A DNA stretch of 64,000 nt. It comes from Methylobacterium sp. CB376 (GTDB lineage Bacteria; Pseudomonadota; Alphaproteobacteria; Rhizobiales; Beijerinckiaceae). Of the stretch, positions 25,781 through 37,777 are shown piece after piece. Location: the NCBI RefSeq assembly GCF_029714205.1, contig NZ_CP121648.1, forward strand, positions 5,467,001-5,531,000, written 5' to 3'. Each line of letters opens with the position of its first letter. The stretch's first letter is position 1. Position numbers and translations under genes: made by a program. Under the pieces are notes generated by a model, which had not been told where the DNA came from, ran no database searches, and saw nothing but the letters and a program-made list of their open reading frames with translations.

Positions 25781-26827
25781 TCACGCCGCCCGCGTCGCCG
25801 GCCGGTCCTCCACGAGGGCGACCACCTCGTCCCAGCGCGACAGGAAGGCCCGCACGCAGGCCGGGTCGAAATGCCGGCCCGCCTCCTCCTCCAGGAAGGA
25901 CCGGGCCCGGTCGAGCGGCCAGCCCGGCTTGTAGACCCGGTCCGAGATCAGCGCGTCGAACACGTCCGCCACCGCGGTGATGCGGCCCGGCAGCGGGATC
26001 GCCTCGCCTTTCAGGCCGCGCGGGTAGCCGGTCCCGTCCCAGCGCTCGTGGTGGGTCAGCGCGATCTCGGCGGCGAGGCGCAGGAGCCGGGACGGGCTGT
26101 CGCTCAGCATCCGGTAGCCGCGCAGGGCGTGCTCCATCATCTCGACCCGCTCGGCCTCGCTCAGGGGCCCGGGCTTGCGCAGGATCGCGTCCGCCACCCC
26201 GATCTTGCCGATGTCGTGCATGGTCGAGGCCAGCGCGATGTCGTTCGCCTCCTCCTCCGGGAGGCCGAGCCCGTCCGCGATGGCGATGACGCAGCCGGCC
26301 ACCCGGGTGAGGTGGCCGCCCGCCTGATCGTCCCGGTACTCCGCCGCCAGCATCAGGCGGTGGATGATCTCCCGCTCCCGCTGGGCGCTCTGCGCGTGCA
26401 CCCGCCGCATCTCGCGGGCGAGGTCCTCCGCCTCCGCGGCGCCCGCCTGGGCCCGGGACAGGGCGACGAGGTTGCGGGCGCGGATCTGCAGGTCGAACCC
26501 GTCGAGGGGCGGCAGCACCACGTCGGTGGCGCCCGCTTCGAGGGCGCGCCGCCGCGCCGCGCCCGGCTCGCCGCTGCCCAGCACCATCAGGGAGGTGCGC
26601 ACGAGGTGCGGCAGGCGGCGCAGGTCGCGCACGAGGCCGATCGCGTCGAGGCGGGGCCCGTCCTCGATCAGCACGAGGTCGGTGCCCTGATCCGCCAGGG
26701 CGCTGCGGGCGGCCTCGGCCTCGCCGAGGACCAGGGTGGCGTAGGCGGGGGCGAAGAGGCGCGAGAGCTGCGCCGGATCCGGCCGTGCCGTGACGATGAC
26801 GACGGAGGGGTCCGCGGCGGAAGTCAT
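25781..26827 (-). CDS. HD-GYP domain phosphodiesterase with degenerate receiver
   Basis: 348 residues from ATG 26827. Residues ~8-125 fold as a response-regulator receiver, but the phospho-acceptor position reads LVLIEDGP (Glu where Asp is expected). A coiled linker precedes an HD-GYP domain with STMHDIGKIGVAD and LTHHERWDGTGYPRGL, the complete metal and c-di-GMP signature, and ADVFDALISDRVYK. It should hydrolyse cyclic di-GMP. The Glu could mimic constant phosphorylation. A monocistronic leftward gene. Confidence 0.9.
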   Translation of the reverse strand: MTSAADPSVVIVTARPDPAQLSRLFAPAYATLVLGEAEAARSALADQGTDLVLIEDGPRLDAIGLVRDLRRLPHLVRTSLMVLGSGEPGAARRRALEAGATDVVLPPLDGFDLQIRARNLVALSRAQAGAAEAEDLAREMRRVHAQSAQREREIIHRLMLAAEYRDDQAGGHLTRVAGCVIAIADGLGLPEEEANDIALASTMHDIGKIGVADAILRKPGPLSEAERVEMMEHALRGYRMLSDSPSRLLRLAAEIALTHHERWDGTGYPRGLKGEAIPLPGRITAVADVFDALISDRVYKPGWPLDRARSFLEEEAGRHFDPACVRAFLSRWDEVVALVEDRPATRAA

Positions 26828-26924
26828 GGCGTGTCTGGGATCCCGTGCCGGGCCGTCGGGTGCGGCGGCATCAGCGAAATGTCGCCGAGTTTGCTGAAGC
26901 GATCTTTAAAGCATGTTTTGGCGG

Positions 26925-27413
26925 TCAGATGGCGAAATCGCTGCCGCTGGGCAGGTCCGGGAAGATCCTGGCCGCCTCGGCCCGTCGGCAGAGCTCCTCC
27001 ACCGTCACCGCGTCGAGGGTCGCGAGGAAGGCCTGCCCGGCCGCCGCGAGGAGCGGGTCGATCAGCCCCGCCGCCGGCGCCGGCCTGCCCGCCTCGCCGT
27101 CGCCGAGGGCCAGCACCGCCCTGGCGATGTCGCCGACGCGGATGCGGCGGCGCTCGCGGGCGAGTTCGTAGCCGCCATGCGGGCCGCGCAGGCCCTTGAG
27201 CAGCCCGTGCCGGACCAGGGCCTGCAGCACCGTCTCGAGGTGGCGCGGGGGCAGGCCGTGGCGGGCCGCGAGGGCCCGGGCGCTGACCGCCTGCGGCCGG
27301 GCGTGGAGCGCGATGTCGATCACCGCCGCCACCGCGAGCGCGAGGCGCGGGGGCGCCAGCGCCGGCGGGGCCGCGCCGGCGGGCTCCTGCGGGCTGGTCG
27401 AGGCCTCCCCCAT
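26925..27413 (-). CDS. Rrf2-family transcriptional regulator
   Basis: 162 residues from ATG 27413. The winged helix occupies residues ~25-90 (RLALAVAAVIDIALHARPQA, LPPRHLETVLQALVRHGLLK, GLRGPHGGYELARERRRI) and matches Rrf2/IscR/NsrR proteins. The three-Cys Fe-S motif of IscR or NsrR is absent; only one Cys (VEELCRRAEAA) is present. It therefore senses something other than a classic cluster, or acts redox-independently. It ends at 26925 and starts 7 nt after dut. Confidence 0.85.
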   Translation of the reverse strand: MGEASTSPQEPAGAAPPALAPPRLALAVAAVIDIALHARPQAVSARALAARHGLPPRHLETVLQALVRHGLLKGLRGPHGGYELARERRRIRVGDIARAVLALGDGEAGRPAPAAGLIDPLLAAAGQAFLATLDAVTVEELCRRAEAARIFPDLPSGSDFAI

Positions 27414-27420
27414 CGCGCCC

Positions 27421-27909
27421 TCAGTGCCGCCCCGTCGAGCCGAACCCGCTCTCCCCCCGCGCCGCCGCCTCGCCCGAGAAGGTCTCGACGAGGCGCAGGG
27501 CCGGCCGGGTCACCCGGGTGAAGACGAGCTGCGCCACGCGCTCCCCCGGCGCGATGGTGAGCGGCCGGGACGCGCCCGGCGGGTTGCGGTTCCAGAGCGA
27601 GAGCATCAGGGGCCCCTCGTAATCGGCGTCGATCACCCCGACCGTGTTGCCGAGGACGAGCCCCTCCCGGTGGCCGAGCCCCGAGCGGGGACAGACCAGG
27701 CCGCACCAGCCGGGATCGCGGATCGCCACCGCGAATCCGGCCGGCACCAGGACCGGGGCGGCCTGCGGGGCGAGCGTCAGGGGCGCGTCCAGGCAGGCGT
27801 GCAGGTCGAGCCCCGCCGCCTGCGCCGAGCCCCAGCGCGGGAACCCCCACCCGGAGAGCCGCGGATCGAGGAGGCGGATCTCGACCGCGAGGTCGTCGGG
27901 CCCGGTCAT
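27421..27909 (-). CDS. dut: dUTP diphosphatase
   Basis: 162 residues from ATG 27909. All five trimeric dUTPase motifs are visible: AGLDLHACLDAPL, VCPRSGLGHREGL, GVIDADYEGPLML, GERVAQLVF and the mobile C-terminal GESGFGSTGRH. It cleaves dUTP to dUMP and pyrophosphate, keeping uracil out of DNA and feeding thymidylate synthesis. The N-terminal extension upstream of this ATG is low in quality. It precedes the Rrf2 gene on the same strand, 7 nt apart. Confidence 0.95.
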   Translation of the reverse strand: MTGPDDLAVEIRLLDPRLSGWGFPRWGSAQAAGLDLHACLDAPLTLAPQAAPVLVPAGFAVAIRDPGWCGLVCPRSGLGHREGLVLGNTVGVIDADYEGPLMLSLWNRNPPGASRPLTIAPGERVAQLVFTRVTRPALRLVETFSGEAAARGESGFGSTGRH

Positions 27910-28141
27910 GCGCCGCCCCGCCACCGCATTCCGCCCCGGTGCCGCGGTCGGGCGCATCGGCCGGAGGGCAGGTCGGGCATGGGCGAGCCTCGCGCTGGCA
28001 TCGCCCGGCGGCGCGCCGGATCCGGCGCGGACGATGCGGTCAGGTATCCGGTGATGGGCGCGGCCCGGCCGGGCCGCCCCGCGGCGCCCTTATGCCCCGG
28101 CCGCGCGCCCGCGGCTACACCCCCGGGAGGGGGAGCCGGCC

Positions 28142-28792
28142 TCAGCCGAGCCGCGCGGCGAGGGTGCGGGCGAAGGACTCGATATGCGCCGTCATGGCCG
28201 CCGCGGCGTCCGACGGGGAGCGCCGGGCGAGGGCGTCGCGGATCGCCGCGTGCTCCACCGCCACCTCCGCGAGGTGCTGGCCGGTGCCGAGGGACAGGGC
28301 CCAGAAGCGCACCGATCGGCCGTGCAGCCCGTCCAGCACCTCGGCCAGGACGCGGTTGCCGCTCGCCGCGGCGATCGCCGCGTGGAAGCGCCGGTCGGCC
28401 TCGATGATCGGGTCGAGGTCGGGCGAGGGCGCGGCCGGGGCCTCGGCCAGCACCGCGTCGAGCCGGGCCAGATCCGCCGCGCCGATCCGCTCGGCCGCCC
28501 GCGCCGCGCAGGCCGGCTCGGTCAGCCGGCGCACCTCGACGAGCTGCGCGAACTCGTCCATCGAGAGCGGCTGCACCAGGACGCCCTTGCGGGGCAGGAT
28601 CCGCACCAGCCCCTCGTGCATCAACCGGTGCAGCGCCTTGTTCACCGGCGTGCGTCCGATGCCGAATTCCGCGCAGAGGGCCGCCTCGTTGAGCGCCTCG
28701 CCGGGCTTCAGCCGGAGGGCCAGGATGTCGCCCTTCAGGCGCCGGTAGGCCCGCTCGTTCTCCGAGATAATGGGGGGATCGCCCGCTCTCAT
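28142..28792 (-). CDS. GntR/FadR-family transcriptional regulator (FCD domain)
   Basis: 216 residues from ATG 28792, which has GGGAG upstream; ATG 28825 lacks a binding site. The winged helix (RRLKGDILALRLKPGEALNE, LCAEFGIGRTPVNKALHRLM, GLVRILPRKGVLVQPL) is followed by an all-helical FCD effector domain (RRFHAAIAAASGNRVLAEVL, HAAIRDALARRSPSDAAAAM, HIESF) whose Asp/His residues usually bind metal and a carboxylate ligand. It is divergent from the transporter operon at 28922-33067, with the palindrome at 28835-28848 between them, so it is the probable repressor of that operon. Confidence 0.9.
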   Translation of the reverse strand: MRAGDPPIISENERAYRRLKGDILALRLKPGEALNEAALCAEFGIGRTPVNKALHRLMHEGLVRILPRKGVLVQPLSMDEFAQLVEVRRLTEPACAARAAERIGAADLARLDAVLAEAPAAPSPDLDPIIEADRRFHAAIAAASGNRVLAEVLDGLHGRSVRFWALSLGTGQHLAEVAVEHAAIRDALARRSPSDAAAAMTAHIESFARTLAARLG

Positions 28793-28834
28793 CCGCTCAC
28801 CGCTCCCGCAGCGCGGCCGCGCCATAGCACGGTT

Positions 28835-28848
28835 TGTGAAATTTCACA
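28835..28848. promoter_or_regulatory. Candidate GntR operator
   Basis: TGTGAAATTTCACA is a perfect 14-bp palindrome in the 129-nt gap between the divergent GntR regulator and the transporter gene. GntR-family operators are short palindromes in exactly this place. It lies 43 nt from the regulator start and 74 nt from the transporter start. Confidence 0.6.
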
Positions 28849-28921
28849 GGCATGCTAATTGCGAGGCCAAGCGCCGATCGGCCCCGTCCGGGCGGGGGGA
28901 GAAGAGCGCGGGAGAAGTGCG

Positions 28922-30238
28922 ATGATGCGGGGAGACGAGGTGAGCGCGGCCGAGCTGGAGGAGGGTTACCGCGGGGCGACCCTGCGGCTGATCCCCTTCC
29001 TGGTGATCCTGTTCATCCTGGCCTGGATCGACCGGGTGAATGTGGGCTTCGCCAAGCTGCAGATGCTGACCGACCTGCGGTTCAGCGAGGCGGTCTACGG
29101 CTTCGGGGCGGGGATCTTCTTCGTCGGCTACTTCCTGTTCGAGGTGCCGAGCAACCTGCTCCTGGAGCGCATCGGCGCGCGCCGGACGCTGGCGCGGATC
29201 ACCATCCTGTGGGGGCTCGCCTCGATGGGCCTCGCCTTCGTGCGCGACGAGTGGACGTTCTACGCCGTGCGTTTCCTGCTCGGCGTGTTCGAGGCGGGCT
29301 TCTTCCCGGGCGTGGTCCTCTACCTGACCTACTGGTTCCCGAGCGCCCGGCGCTCGCGCATCAACGGCCTGTTCATGACCTCCTTCGCGGTGGCCGGGAT
29401 CGTCGGCGGGCCGGTGGCCGGGCTGATCATGGGCACGATGGGGGGCGTCGGCGGCCTCGCCAACTGGCAGTGGCTGTTCATCCTGGAGGGGATCCCCTCG
29501 CTCGTCGCCGGGCTCGCGGTGCTCGCCTGGCTGCCGGACCGGCCCGAGAGCGCGCGCTGGCTTCCCGCGCCGGTCGCCGCCGCCATGAGCGCGGCGGTGG
29601 CGGCGGAGGGCCGCGCGGCCGGCAAGGAGGCGCATCTCGGGGCGGCCCTGCGCGACGGCCGGGTCTGGCTCTGCGCGCTGATCTACTTCTGCATCGTCAG
29701 CGGCAACGCCACCATCGCGTTCTGGACGCCCTCGATCATCAAGGAGATCGGCGTGCGCGACCCGATCGCCATCGGCCTCCTCTCGGCGATCCCCTTCGTC
29801 GCCGGCACGGCCGCGATGGTCTGGAACGGCGCGCATTCCGACCGCCGCCGGGAGCGGCGCCTGCATTGCGCCGGCGCGAGCCTGGTCGCCGCCGCGGGCC
29901 TCGCGGCGACGGGCGCCCTGATCGGCCAGGCCGTCCCCGCGCTGGCGGCCCTCACGGTCGCGGCGATCGGCATCCTGGCGGCCTTCCCGGTCTTCTGGGC
30001 GCTGCCGCAGACCTTCCTCTCCGGCACCGCCGCGGCGGGCGCCATCGCGGCGATCAACGCGATCGGCAACCTCGCGGGCTTCGCCGCGCCCTCCATGATC
30101 GGCCTGTCCACCTCCCTCACCGGCTCGTCCAGCGGCGGGCTCACCGTCGTGGCCGGCCTCGAACTCCTGGCCGCCATCCTGGTCTTCGGCTTCGCGCGCT
30201 GGCAGGAGGAATCCGCGCCCGAACCGGCCATTCCATGA
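28922..30238 (+). CDS. MFS transporter, anion:cation symporter family
   Basis: 438 residues from ATG 28922 with GGGAGAAG upstream. Twelve membrane segments; the opening RLIPFLVILFILAWIDRVNV and GFAKLQMLTDLRFSEAVYGF are ACS-family signatures, with GYFLFEVPSNLLLERIGARR and FFPGVVLYLTYWFPSARRSR following. The family takes up organic anions such as phthalate, tartrate, glucarate or pantothenate with protons or sodium. Linked genes (DUF2848, amidase) suggest a carboxylate or amide substrate. Its control by the divergent GntR protein is likely. Confidence 0.88.
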   Translation: MMRGDEVSAAELEEGYRGATLRLIPFLVILFILAWIDRVNVGFAKLQMLTDLRFSEAVYGFGAGIFFVGYFLFEVPSNLLLERIGARRTLARITILWGLASMGLAFVRDEWTFYAVRFLLGVFEAGFFPGVVLYLTYWFPSARRSRINGLFMTSFAVAGIVGGPVAGLIMGTMGGVGGLANWQWLFILEGIPSLVAGLAVLAWLPDRPESARWLPAPVAAAMSAAVAAEGRAAGKEAHLGAALRDGRVWLCALIYFCIVSGNATIAFWTPSIIKEIGVRDPIAIGLLSAIPFVAGTAAMVWNGAHSDRRRERRLHCAGASLVAAAGLAATGALIGQAVPALAALTVAAIGILAAFPVFWALPQTFLSGTAAAGAIAAINAIGNLAGFAAPSMIGLSTSLTGSSSGGLTVVAGLELLAAILVFGFARWQEESAPEPAIP

Positions 30239-30249
30239 GGAACCCCGCG

Positions 30250-30930
30250 ATGCTGACCTTCCACCGCAGCGCCCGCGGGCGCGAGGACCGGATCGCCATC
30301 GAGCCCGAATCCGTGGTGATCGCCGGCTGGGCCGGGAGCGACGAGGCGGCGATCCGCCACCACATCGAGGAACTGGCGGCGATCGGCGTGCCGCGCCCCT
30401 CGGCGGTGCCGGTCTATTACCGGGTCGCGGCCCAGACCCTCACGCAGGCGGCGCGCCTCGTCGTGCTCGGTCCCGACACCTCCGGCGAGGCCGAGCCGGT
30501 GGTGGTCTCGCTGGCGGACGGGCTCTGGCTCGGGCTCGGCTCCGACCACACCGACCGCAAGGCCGAGACGCTCGGCATCGCCCTCTCGAAGCAGCTCTGC
30601 GGCAAGCCGATCGGCACCGGCCTGTGGCGCCTCGACGAGGTCGAGCCGCACTGGGACGCCCTGGTGCTGCGGGCCTACGCGACGATCGACGGCGCGCGGG
30701 TGCTCTACCAGGAAGGCGCGCTCGCCGGCCTGCGCCGCCCGAGCGACCTCCTGGCACGCCGGCCCGGCGGCCCGGACCTGCCGCCCGGCAGCGTGATGTT
30801 CGGCGGCACCCTCGCGGCCATCGGGGGCATCCGGCCGGCCTCGCGCTTCGAGATCGAACTGGAGGATCCGGTGCGCGGAAAGCGCCTCGGCCACGCCTAC
30901 GACGTCGAGGTGCTGCCGGTCGTGTCCTGA
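30250..30930 (+). CDS. DUF2848 family protein
   Basis: 226 residues from ATG 30250, with AGGAA seven bases upstream. An ATG at 30235 overlapping the transporter stop is an alternative start. It matches DUF2848 (IAGWAGSDEAAIRHHIEELA, YYRVAAQTLTQAARLVVLG, SDHTDRKAETLGIALSKQLC, PHWDALVLRAYATIDG). The family is related to the fumarylacetoacetate hydrolase fold and co-occurs with organic-acid transporters and amidases. It may hydrolyse or decarboxylate the transported compound; no reaction is proven. Confidence 0.85.
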   Translation: MLTFHRSARGREDRIAIEPESVVIAGWAGSDEAAIRHHIEELAAIGVPRPSAVPVYYRVAAQTLTQAARLVVLGPDTSGEAEPVVVSLADGLWLGLGSDHTDRKAETLGIALSKQLCGKPIGTGLWRLDEVEPHWDALVLRAYATIDGARVLYQEGALAGLRRPSDLLARRPGGPDLPPGSVMFGGTLAAIGGIRPASRFEIELEDPVRGKRLGHAYDVEVLPVVS

Positions 30931-30950
30931 GGCGGCGGGAGCGGCAGGGG

Positions 30951-31759
30951 ATGCTCGCCGGGGCGGAGATCGTCGCCACCGCCGCCAAGATGGCGGCGAG
31001 CGCGGCCGTGGTGGTGGTCGCCGCCCGGGCGGTCGAGCGCGCCGGGCCCCTCGTGGCGGCGATGATCGCGACGCTGCCGCTCTCGGCCGGGCCCGCCTAC
31101 CTGTTCCTCGCCCTGGAGCACGGGCCGGATTTCCTGCGCGCGAGCGCCGTCGCCAGCCTGCCGGCCATCGCGGCGACCGGGATCCTGATCGTGGTCTACG
31201 CCGCCCTGGCCCGCCGCGGCGGGCTCGCCCTCAGTCTCGGGGCGGGGCTCCTGGCCTGGGGCGCGGCCGCCACGGCCCTGCGCCAGCTCGCGCCCGGCCT
31301 CGCCCCGGCGGCCGGCCTCGCCGCCCTGGCGCTCCTCGCCTGCATGGCGGCGGGGCGGGCGATCCGCCCCGCCCGGCCGGTGCCGCGGCGGCCCGGACGG
31401 CCCCGCGACGTGGCGATCCGGGCCGGGATCGTCATGGGCCTCGTCGGCCTCGTGCTGCTGGCCGGCCGGGTGGCGGGCCCGGGCCTCGCCGGTCTGCTGG
31501 CGCTGGCCCCGGTCGTGATGGTGAGCCTCGCGCTGATCCTGCATCCGCGCCTCGGCGGGGAGGCGAGCGCCGGCGTGCTGGTCCTCGGCCTGCCCGGACT
31601 CCTCGGCTTCGTGGCGGCCCTCACGATCCTCGCCCTGACGGTGGAGCGCCTGGGGGCGGCCTTCGGCCTGACGCTGGCGCTCCTCGTGACCCTCGCCTGG
31701 AACGGGGGCATCCTGCTCCTGAACCGCCTCTGGCCCTCTCGCCCCTCGGAGACCGTCCC

Positions 31760-31763
<4 letters not shown>
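30951..31763 (+). CDS. Integral membrane protein of unknown function
   Basis: 270 residues from ATG 30951 with GGCAGGGG upstream. Almost the whole chain is hydrophobic, with about 8 membrane segments ([57 protein letters not shown]). A polar loop ([19 protein letters not shown]) separates two halves, hinting at a duplicated four-helix unit. It is embedded in the transporter-amidase operon, and its stop overlaps the amidase start by 4 nt. It could be a permease or accessory protein. I do not recognise the family. Confidence 0.75.
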
Positions 31764-34301
<2,538 letters not shown>

Positions 34302-34447
34302 CCGGTGAAACCGGGGCCGGAGGCCATCCCCCCTTGGGTCGCCCCGGCCCGCTCGTCTTGAGACGGCGTTAATCAACCTGCGCGATGGTGCGGCGGACTG
34401 AGAACTACCCGCCCGCGCCCCGGACGGGCCATCGCGCAGGGGACGTC

Positions 34448-35350
34448 ATGCACATCGTCGTCGTCGATCCGAGCCGGGTCGTGCTGAAGGTGATCGGCGG
34501 GCTGCTCGACCCGCGCGGCCACACCGTGAACACCTTCACGGATTCGCGCGAGGCGCTCGACTACGTGACCGCCAACGAAGCCGTCACGGCGCTGATCACC
34601 AGCCTGGAGGTGCGGCCGCTGACCGGGCTCGAACTGTGCTGGTCGGCCCGCCTGCTGGCGGAGGCGCACCGCCCCCTCTACATCATCGCGATGTCCTCGG
34701 CCCGCAACGCCCGCAACCTCGCCGAGGTGCTCGACAGCGGCGCCGACGACTTCATCGACAAGCCCCCGGGCGGCGAGGAGCTCTACGCCCGGCTGCGGGC
34801 CGCCGAGCGCGTGACCCGGATGCAGCGCGAGCTGATCCGCCTCGCCGAGACCGACTCGCTCACGGAACTCCTGAACCGCCGCGCCTTCGTGCAGCGGGTG
34901 GCCGAGATCGCCGGGCGCGCGGGCAACCATGGCAAGCTCGCCCTCGTCGTCGCGGACATCGACAATTTCAAGCGCATCAACGACGAGCACGGCCACGCCC
35001 TCGGCGACGTCGCCATCCAGGGCGTGGCGACCGCCCTCTCGGAGGTGCCGGACTCGCTCGTCGGGCGCCTCGGCGGCGAGGAATTCGGCGTCGCCCTCCC
35101 GGGCCGGAGCCTGGAGGAGGCCGAGGCCATCGCCAACCGCCTGCGGCTGCGCTGCACGCAGCTGCGCTTCAAGGGCCGGCACGGCCCGGTCCAGCTCAGC
35201 TGCAGCTTCGGGGTGAGCGCGTGGTCGGAGGGCGAGACGATCGAGGGCCTGCACAAGCGGGCCGACATTGCCCTCTACGAGGCGAAGGCGACCGGGCGCA
35301 ACCGCGTGGTCTCCGCCTTCACGGACCTCGTCCTCGCCCGCGCGGGCTGA
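34448..35350 (+). CDS. GGDEF diguanylate cyclase with atypical receiver
   Basis: 300 residues from ATG 34448 with AGGGGA upstream. Residues 1-120 fold as a receiver (HIVVVDPSRVVLKVIGGLLD, DDFIDKPPGGEELYARLR), but the phospho-acceptor site reads ALITSLEV, Ser where Asp belongs. Residues ~135-295 are a GGDEF domain (DSLTELLNRRAFVQRVAEIA, VADIDNFKRINDEHGHALGD, GRLGGEEFGVALPGRS); GGEEF is an active variant. It should make cyclic di-GMP, with input other than classic phosphorylation. Confidence 0.9.
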   Translation: MHIVVVDPSRVVLKVIGGLLDPRGHTVNTFTDSREALDYVTANEAVTALITSLEVRPLTGLELCWSARLLAEAHRPLYIIAMSSARNARNLAEVLDSGADDFIDKPPGGEELYARLRAAERVTRMQRELIRLAETDSLTELLNRRAFVQRVAEIAGRAGNHGKLALVVADIDNFKRINDEHGHALGDVAIQGVATALSEVPDSLVGRLGGEEFGVALPGRSLEEAEAIANRLRLRCTQLRFKGRHGPVQLSCSFGVSAWSEGETIEGLHKRADIALYEAKATGRNRVVSAFTDLVLARAG

Positions 35351-35653
35351 GGCCCCTCGGTAAACGCCCACGATAGCGCCGCCCCCCGGTGAGCGCCTAT
35401 CGAGGGCGCGGTCACCGCCCGTCCGTTCCGAACTGGCACAGGTGCCGGGCGCCCATCCCGGAACGTTCCCGCATGCGAGCCCGACTTCGCCGGACAGAAC
35501 CGGCCTCGCGGGTCGCGCGTAAACCATAGCAACCGACAATTTCCCTTGAGTCTCCGTGCGGCGCGGTCCGCCGCGCCGCGGTTGGAACGCCGCTTGATCA
35601 TCACACTCCGTCAACCAGGCGCGTGTGCCGCGCCGAGACGGAGGCAGAACGGC
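35351..35653. other. 303-bp intergenic region
   Basis: Spacer between the GGDEF gene and the LuxR-type regulator. A hairpin CGGCGCGG-TCCG-CCGCGCCG lies near 35558-35577. TTGGAACGCCGCTTGATC at about 35582 resembles both a sigma-54 site (TTGG-N10-GM) and the GGAAC half of the alphaproteobacterial general stress promoter. Neither match is complete. No gene seen. Confidence 0.45.
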
Positions 35654-36346
35654 ATGAGTGACGCCGTGAATGTGCTGATCATCGACGAGCCGCCGGATCT
35701 CGGGGCGGCCTTCCGCGCAACGCTGGAACATCATCCCGAGCTTCGGACGCTGGATGAATCCGGCCTGCGCGCGGGCTCCGGGGGCCTGCTGCTCGACGGC
35801 GTCGCCCTCGTCTTCTCCGCGCGGAGCGCGAGCGCCGTCGCGGCGCTGCGGGAGCGCCACCCGCGCCTGAAGGTGCTGGTCGCCTTCCTGGCCGCCGACG
35901 CGGCGACCCTGACCCAGCTCGCCGCGTCGGGCGCCGACGCCTTCGTGGCGCGCTCGGCCTCGCCGCGGGAGATCTGCGCCGCGATCCTGGCCCTCGCCCA
36001 CGGCATGCCGCTCGGCGGCGCGGTCCCGGAGGCGGTCGGGACCGAGGAGGTGGCCGCGAGCCTCGGCCTCACCCCCCGGGAGGCCGAGGTGCTGCGCTTC
36101 CTCAGCGCCGGGTTCAGCAACAAGGAGGTGGCGCGCCGCCTCACCGTGAGCGTGCGCACCGTCGAGACGCATCGCCTCAACCTGCGCCGCAAGACCAAGA
36201 CCGGGCGGCTCAAGGACCTCGTCCAGCTCGCCCGGCAGATGGGCCTCGCGCCGGTGATCGACACCGAGCCGTCGAGCCATCGGCCGGCCGTGGCGGGCCG
36301 CAGCGCGCGCCACGGCAGCTCGTCCCACGCGGCGGCCCCCCATTGA
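35654..36346 (+). CDS. LuxR-type response regulator with degenerate receiver
   Basis: 230 residues from ATG 35654 with GGAGGCAGAAC upstream. The first ~125 residues follow the receiver pattern (VLIIDEPPDLGAAFRATLEH, FVARSASPREICAAILALAH), but the phospho-acceptor strand reads VALVFSARSAS, with no Asp. The C-terminal HTH (LTPREAEVLRFLSAGFSNKE, VARRLTVSVRTVETHRLNLR) is a canonical NarL/FixJ DNA-binding domain. The tail is His/Ser/Ala-rich. It is likely a transcription factor regulated without phosphotransfer. Confidence 0.85.
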   Translation: MSDAVNVLIIDEPPDLGAAFRATLEHHPELRTLDESGLRAGSGGLLLDGVALVFSARSASAVAALRERHPRLKVLVAFLAADAATLTQLAASGADAFVARSASPREICAAILALAHGMPLGGAVPEAVGTEEVAASLGLTPREAEVLRFLSAGFSNKEVARRLTVSVRTVETHRLNLRRKTKTGRLKDLVQLARQMGLAPVIDTEPSSHRPAVAGRSARHGSSSHAAAPH

Positions 36347-36380
36347 GGCGGGGCCGCCGCGGAATGGCCGGAGCGGCCCG

Positions 36381-37550
36381 TCAGGCCGCCCGGCGGGCAG
36401 CCGCGCGGGTCCTGCCCGCTCCCTTGCGACTCCTCTGCGCCGCGGGCCCCTCGGCGGGCGCGTCCGCCGCCAGCCGCCCCTGGAGCAGAGCCAGCACGGC
36501 GGTCTCCTCCGGCCGCAGCCGGTGGATGTCCTCCCGCAGCTCCGCCTCGATCTCGTCGCGCGCCCGCAGCAGGAAGCTCCCTTCGAGGTAGGAGCCGAGG
36601 ATCTCCGGGTGGATGTAGCACTTGCGGCAGATCGTCGGCGTGTTGCCGAGCCGCTCGGCCACCCGCTCGATGGCGCTGCGCACGTTGCGCTTGGCCGCCG
36701 CCTGGCTGTCGAAGGTCTCGAATTCCCGCAGCGCCAGGGCCGCCAGCACCGTGCCCGACCAGGTGCGGAAATCCTTGGCGGTGATGTCCCGGCCGGTGAT
36801 CTCCCGCAGGTAGGCGTTGACGTCGGCCGAGGTCACGTCGCGCTGCACCCCGTCCTCGTCGAGGTACTGGAACAGCTCCTGGCCCGGCAGGTCCTGGCAG
36901 GCCTTCACGATCTTGGCCACGCGCCGGTCGCGCAGGGCCAGCTGCCAGACCTTGCCGCTCTTGCCCTTGAAGCGGAATTTCAGCTCCGCGCCCTCGACGT
37001 TCACGTGCGGGTCGCGCAGGGTCGTGAGCCCGAAGGAGCGGTTGGCGCGGGCGTAATCGTCGTTCCCGACCCGGATCAGCGTGGTCTCCAGCAGGTGGAC
37101 CACCGTGGCGAGCACCTTCTCCCGCGGCAGGCCCCGCCGGCCCATATCCTCCTGCACCCGCGCCCGCAGGGCCGGCAGCGCCCGCGCGAAGTCCATCATG
37201 TGGGCGAACTTGGTCGAGTCCCGCGCCTCCCGGAACTGCGGATGGTAGCGGTACTGCTTGCGGCCGCGATCGTCCCGCCCCGTCGCCTGGATGTGCCCGT
37301 TGGGATGCCGGCAGATCCAGACATCCGTGTAGGCCGGCGGGATCGCCAGGGCCCTGATGCGCTTGAGCACCGCCTCGTCGCGGACCGGCCGGCCGTCCGG
37401 GTCGATGTAGCGGAAGCCGCGCCCGTTGCGCTTGCGGCGATAGCCGGGCTCCTCGTCGCTGACGTAGCGCAGCCCGATCTCGCGGGCGGCCTCGCGCGGG
37501 TCGGCGCGACCCTCCGGCGCGGACGGCGCGGTCTCGGGATCCGACGGCAT
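36381..37550 (-). CDS. DNA topoisomerase IB
   Basis: 389 residues from ATG 37550. The poxvirus-like bacterial type IB enzyme is recognised by LRYVSDEEPGYRRKRNGRGF, ALAIPPAYTDVWICRHPNGH, FARALPALRARVQEDM, TLIRVGNDDYARANRSFGLT, FRTWSGTVLAALAL and the tyrosine in RKCYIHPEILGSYLEG. It relaxes supercoils through a 3'-phosphotyrosine. The C-terminus is an Arg/Ala-rich tail of about 30 residues. It stands alone between two gene groups. Confidence 0.93.
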   Translation of the reverse strand: MPSDPETAPSAPEGRADPREAAREIGLRYVSDEEPGYRRKRNGRGFRYIDPDGRPVRDEAVLKRIRALAIPPAYTDVWICRHPNGHIQATGRDDRGRKQYRYHPQFREARDSTKFAHMMDFARALPALRARVQEDMGRRGLPREKVLATVVHLLETTLIRVGNDDYARANRSFGLTTLRDPHVNVEGAELKFRFKGKSGKVWQLALRDRRVAKIVKACQDLPGQELFQYLDEDGVQRDVTSADVNAYLREITGRDITAKDFRTWSGTVLAALALREFETFDSQAAAKRNVRSAIERVAERLGNTPTICRKCYIHPEILGSYLEGSFLLRARDEIEAELREDIHRLRPEETAVLALLQGRLAADAPAEGPAAQRSRKGAGRTRAAARRAA

Positions 37551-37777
37551 GCGGGGCCTCGCTCGGCAGGACGCAACGGGTGGATGCTCAACCGTGGCGT
37601 GCCGCGGCGGGTTCCTGCGGCGGGATGGTCGGGGCGGGCAGGATGCCGCCGCAGCCTCGCGGCGACCCGCCGCGCGCCGGCGCGCGGGCGAGGCGTCCCG
37701 TCCGACCTTCCGGCCCGCCGGCGGTTTCCCCCGGCGGTCCTCCGGGTTAGGGAGGCGGGCGAGAGCAGGAGAGCCGC

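Noticed and set aside
35582..35612. General stress (EcfG-type) promoter GGAAC-N16/17-CGTT before the LuxR gene
   Set aside because: GGAAC is present but the CGTT half is neither at the right spacing nor complete. The sigma-54 alternative also lacks the GC element.
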